This document shows positions 58,899 through 64,000 of a DNA stretch of 64,000 bases, one piece after another (within the stretch, counting starts at the first letter, position 1; each line of letters begins with the position of its first letter). The position numbers were made by a program, and so were the translations under genes. Under the pieces are notes generated by a model that did no database searches, was not told the origin of the DNA, and worked only from the letters and a program-made list of their open reading frames with translations. The stretch spans positions 1-64,000 of the forward strand of contig VNKQ01000001.1 in the NCBI GenBank assembly GCA_016508695.1, in the 5' to 3' direction. This stretch comes from Hyphodiscus hymeniophilus (Eukaryota; Ascomycota; Leotiomycetes; Helotiales; Hyphodiscaceae).

Positions 58899-61800
58899 AT
58901 TATATAATATAAATATTAGAGAGGCGGCGTAACTTATCTTATTAACTAAGACGATATTACTATAATAAGAGCGGAGGTCTAAGTAATAATAGAGAATTAA
59001 AGCTAATAAAAGAATTAATAGCCTTTAATATATTGTGTAATAATAGTTCTATAATATTAAATAAATTATTATAGTTATTAGTATTTATAATATCTTTTTC
59101 TTTACTATTTATATTTATAATACTTTCTTTTTCTTCTTTAATATTAGACAAACTTAAAAACTCTTAATTCGCATTTTTACTTTTATCCTTATTATTACTA
59201 ACTAGTCCTTTAGTCTTTTCTATATAATCGATTAAAATTACTAAGTATTACTAAGATATAATAAGTAATTGTAATATATAATCAAATATTATTATATTAC
59301 TAGAGTATATTTTTATAATACTTTTTACTAATCCCCTAAAAAGAGTAATAAGATATTAGATTAAAAATACTACTTATTAAAGTAAATACTCGCTATAATT
59401 CGAGAGTAATTATATAAATGCAAATTAAAACTAGAAACCTTTACTATAATATTATAATATAAAAAGAGTAATAAAAAAGGCTTATTTTATTTTGAATAAA
59501 GATTATAAAAATAAGTATAATAGACTCTAGATACATGACTATATATATAGGAATAAAATAGACTATATTACCTTAATAAAAGCTAACTTACTTAGTACTA
59601 AGAGAATATTATTAAATAATAAACTAAATATTACTCTTTTAATCCCTTATTACTTAAAATAAAGCGTATTATACTTACGTCCTAATATAAGATTTAATAA
59701 AGGCGTAAGCTAAGAGATTATAAGAGAGTCTCCTTATATACTTAAATTACTAAAGAATAATTTATATATTCTCTTATATTAATCCGCGCCCTCTTATCTA
59801 ATATAAATATAATTAAAATAAAATTAACTATAAGTTCGAATATTAAAGTCCGGATTAGATTTATTATCTTAGGTAGCTATATAAGACTAGTACTTACAGG
59901 TAGTATTATAACGTATAAATCTAAAGTTATTTACTTATTATAGTATATCGCTAATAAAAATAATAAAGAATACTTAAACGAGAATATCTTTATTATTAAC
60001 TTTAATAATTATACCTTTTGCTAATAGATCTAGAGCTCTAAATATATTACGTGTAACATTTTCAAGTATAATACTATACGGACTTAAGGTTAATATAAAG
60101 CAATTAGTAATCTTGCGCTTATTAGAGTAGCTAAGATTAGCTAGTATTATATAGAATACCTTAAGAGTATAATATATATTATAATAGATACTAAAGTTAT
60201 TAATAAATAAAATAAATAAAAGGGAGAATATACGAGGACTATTATTATATTTTGTAAATACTATAATATTTAGACGTTTATAATAGTATACTTTAAGCTC
60301 TTTATAAATCGAATAAGTATATCGGATTACTATAAGTAAGTAAGTCTCTAAGATATAGAAATATATAAAGTAGGCATTATTAGGATTTGCAATATTACTT
60401 TCCTTATTATTTAGATTATATTCTTATAGTATTATAATATTTAAGTAATATATAATAGCAGATAATATAATCTCTATTATTATATCGAGTAAAAAGAGTT
60501 CCCTATAATTTCTAATATTAAGATTATTAAGATCGAAAGTATTAGAAATATCTCGAGCCCTAATAATAAGTTAAATAATAAGTACAATTTGATTTAAGGT
60601 ACTTAATTATATCCGCTAGTCTCTTTTAATAAATATAATACGCCTTTTAGTAAAGGGTCCCTTAAATATTTATATAATATCGCCTAGTAATATAATGTTT
60701 CCTCTAATATCTTAAGCGAATTTACTAGATATTATTAATATAAATAAACCCTATATACGAGAATACTAAAGCTTAATTAAGTTATTTATATATTTAGTAA
60801 GCCCGAAGTATATCTTAGATATAAGACCTTATATAAAGAGTATTTTAGTTATTAGATTACTAGGTTAAACTAATAGTATTAAGTCTTTTGTTCGATATTA
60901 ATTCGAGTCCTCTAGTCCTTGCTTTTTTGTTTATTTGGTAAGGTTAGTTATTTATTAATAATAATAGTAATAGGTCGATATATTAGCTATAGTATAAGAA
61001 TATATCCTTATAAGAAACACTATAATATATCTAGTTATCGGAGAAGCTAAAATTATTTATTATTACTAAGTCTAACTATAACTAGCTATAGATTTAAAAC
61101 CTCTTATAATCGCGTATAATTACTACGAAAAACTAAGCTTTTCTCGTACTATAAAGTAATTACTATAAGTATAGTAAATACTAGGCCTTTATAGACTTAC
61201 TAGCTAATAAAATAGGTTTTTAATAGACTAAATAGTAATAAAGACATTAGATTAGAATCGTTTGTATCTTATAAATAAAAAGCTATATTTATATATTAAC
61301 TCTTAATTAATCCTTTATATATATTATCTTCTTATGTAATATTACTTATATTCTTAAATTCTAAGTATTTATCCTTGCTATTAAAATCGTCGAGATTTGT
61401 AATATAGAGATCGGGAGATACTTTATTTGCTTTATTGGGTGTTAGTATAGTATCTTAAGACAAATAAAGTATTAATTTAAGTCTATATATTACTTATTAC
61501 TTACCTTGTTATAGAATTTATTATTAGAGCTATTATTAGTATCCGTAAGACTATTCTCTTTAATTAACGATTTACTAGAGAGTCTCCTATTATTTACAAA
61601 GTTATTATTATTGGCTATTAATATATTAAAACGTCCCTTAGTATTTATTATATTAATAGATATATTATTTGAATTATTTAGACTAATAAACGCGTTGTCG
61701 TATAAGAATATAATTAATATTACAATATAAGGCAATTAATTTATAAGTACGAAACCTTTTAGTATAAGAGCCTATTATATTAATAGCGCATTTATCGCTT

Positions 61801-64000
61801 ACTTACGAGGCATTATATATTCTAGGCTAGTAGGTAAACTAGATTATAAGTATAAGTAGATTACTAAGAAATATAATAAGAATTATTAAGGTTAGGTAAC
61901 ATTATATAATTACTTATAAAAGGCACGCTTAATATAAAGGTATATTATAAAGTAAATATTAGATTATACTATATTTTAAATTAAAGAAAAGAAACGTATT
62001 AAATAAGAGCCTTAGCTCGAGTATATATAAAATTAGAGAAAAGAATAAGAGTTATTAATATTAAGTAAATACTTTTATAGGGCAAGATTATAAAGAAGAA
62101 TAAAGAGGTTATAACTATATAGCTAGGGGAAATATATATCTAGTAATAACCCTAGATATAAATTAGAAATATCTAGAAGGTATTAATATATACTTACTAA
62201 TAGTATAATTTATTATCTTTATAAATAATATAGTTTAACGTTATTATAAATAAAGACTAGAAAGTAATTATAATATATAACGACTAGTATAATAGTTATA
62301 AATATTAGTATATACTATATATCTAAGAGTAAGATATTATAAATAAATAATAAAGAGTAAATAAAAACGGGGGAAAGTCTTCTAAGACAATTAAATAAGT
62401 AATAGAATAACTCGTTAATAGTATTTGTCTAGTATCTAGATATAATTATCGTTAAGTTTAGTATAATTCTATATCTCTAGTTTAATTAGATTAAGGTTAA
62501 TAGTTAAGCCTTTAGTACCCTTAATTAATACTTTTATAAATTAAATAATAGTTAATCGAGTTATAAACTAATTAACTTAGGGATATTAACTTATAATAAG
62601 CTTATTATTAATTAAATATTACTCGCTTATATTAACTTATATATCCTAGTCGTTATAATCTCTATTATTAATAATAATATTAATAGTTAGGTTTATAATA
62701 ATTAATAAAATAAACTTGAGAATAATAGTCTTAATAATAATAGCGTTAAAAGAGGATATGTTATATATTTAGTAAATATATACTTCTTTAGTTATACTTT
62801 ATCTATAGATTCGACTTATTACTTACTTTTTAGCCCTAATAAAAAGTAGTAAATCGAGGAGTAATAAGTATTTAGTTATTTATAGATTATAGCCTATACT
62901 ACTAATATTAAATAATCTATCTTAGATTATATACTTGTTTACTCTTATAGTAAACTTATTTAATATTTTATTTTGTTTCTTAATATTAGTATTAGATATA
63001 AAGAGGGCGTAATCGATTTATAAGGCCTAGTATATTATAAAGGTAAATACTTATATAACTAGTAATATATAAATCTAGATAAGTTTTTTGCGATATAAAA
63101 TAATAAGCTTAATAACTATATATATAAGTTATTAGATCTTTAGTACTTTTATATATATAATAAAGAGTTATATAATAATATTAGCCTTTAAAGGAAGGTC
63201 TTACGAATAAGATCTATTCTCTTTAATAATTGCTATATATAACTTTTATATAATTATAAATAATATATAAGAATTCTTTTACTATTTTTTAGTATACTTA
63301 ACTTTAAATTCGTTACTAATATAATAGAATTCTAACTATATACTTAATAGTAAGAGATTACAAGAGTATTTTCGATTTTAATAAACGCCTTTATTATTTA
63401 ATATTAAGAATATTAAATTTCTTAGGGGCTTATATAAGAATTAGTTATATTATAATTATTCTTCTTATATAAATTTTGTTATAAGCCGTTAAAAAGTAAA
63501 AGGGGAGAGGGTTTCTCTAATCTAATTACTTAATATACTCGGATTAAGTAAGTAATATATATAACGAATATAATATCTCTCGAGAAACTTACTTAAACAA
63601 AACCTAGTAAATACTTTAGAGATATTATTACTAGTAATAAAGCGCTTAACTACGTAATAAGTTAATTATAAAGTAATAATAAAGTACTTGTCTAAAAGTA
63701 TATAAGGATTAGTATCCTTATTAATAGTAATATATTAATATTTAAGTAGAATATTATAATTAAGAGTTATAAGCGCGTTATTTAATTATCTTTCTTTGTT
63801 TTTATTATAAATAAACCTAGTGGGACTATTAAAACTCGAGATATAGTTCTTATATAATTATATACTTATTAAGAATAGCCTTATTAAGTCTAACTAAAAA
63901 AGAGAGTATTATAACTATATATCCGCATTTTATATTATATATGCTTTATTTAAGTATTTATAGTCAAATATATTATTTAGTAGCCTAGGCTAATTAAAAT
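58899..64000. other. RIP-saturated AT-rich repeat block
   Basis: Over 5 kb of TpA-dominated sequence with no frame longer than about 80 codons. The two longest frames, minus strand at 58960-59151 and 61490-61735, are Asn/Ile/Lys-rich translations expected from AT-rich DNA. Old transposon copies are the likely source, but I could not identify one. The window ends inside the block. Confidence 0.65.

Noticed and set aside
58960..61735. Asn/Ile/Lys-rich minus-strand frames in the AT block
   Set aside because: Typical translations of TpA-rich DNA; no motif, no codon structure and no start context.
62790..63300. Gypsy-type reverse transcriptase in the AT block
   Set aside because: I tried to follow catalytic motifs through the stops in three frames and found no convincing order.
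50000..64000. CRISPR array or bacterial insertion sequence
   Set aside because: Repeats are fungal-type DNA elements and degenerate satellites. No direct repeats with unique spacers of constant length were seen.

Overview
The window begins at a chromosome end: about six and a half TAACCC units, the G-poor strand of a TTAGGG telomere. Short GT-AG introns, fungal gene families (Zn2Cys6 regulator, Pth11-like rhodopsin-domain receptor, nuclease-like proteins) and AT-rich blocks that look like the product of repeat-induced point mutation (RIP) indicate a filamentous ascomycete (Pezizomycotina). The species cannot be fixed from this. All calls come from reading the sequence; no search was run, and exon borders were inferred by hand from reading frame, splice sites and family motifs.

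Layout. 1-2.3 kb: telomere, AT-rich subtelomere and an intact three-exon short-chain dehydrogenase only 0.7 kb from the end. 2.3-8.3 kb: a graveyard with two small inverted-repeat elements, a short-chain dehydrogenase relic, a broken membrane-protein gene and a broken small secreted-protein gene. 8.3-17.3 kb: a secreted type-B carboxylesterase, a seven-helix rhodopsin-domain protein, and a medium-chain zinc-less dehydrogenase divergent from a Zn2Cys6 regulator. 18-26.5 kb: two nuclease-like (PD-(D/E)XK-type) proteins flanking a Gfo/Idh/MocA oxidoreductase and a GH5 glycosidase relic. 26.5-32.6 kb: about 6 kb with no gene I can support. 32.6-45.6 kb: four genes of unknown function, two of which (39.0 and 43.3 kb) are diverged paralogues with the same four-exon plan. 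45.6-50 kb: decayed genes, one with stops that fit C-to-T mutation and one DUF2855-like relic.

50-64 kb is a different kind of DNA: extremely AT- and TpA-rich, without an intact ORF. It contains a LINE-type reverse transcriptase relic and a nest of inverted-repeat DNA elements (termini GGGACGGGCTA) with matching 8-bp target-site duplications. One element sits inside the reverse transcriptase YIDD motif. Others sit inside a larger element that carries a Mutator-like transposase tail.

The intact enzymes (two dehydrogenases, esterase, oxidoreductase, regulator, receptor) fit accessory metabolism and sensing, but no backbone synthase is present, so I do not call a biosynthetic cluster. The main points for follow-up are the paralogous pair, the nuclease-like pair and the nested element family.
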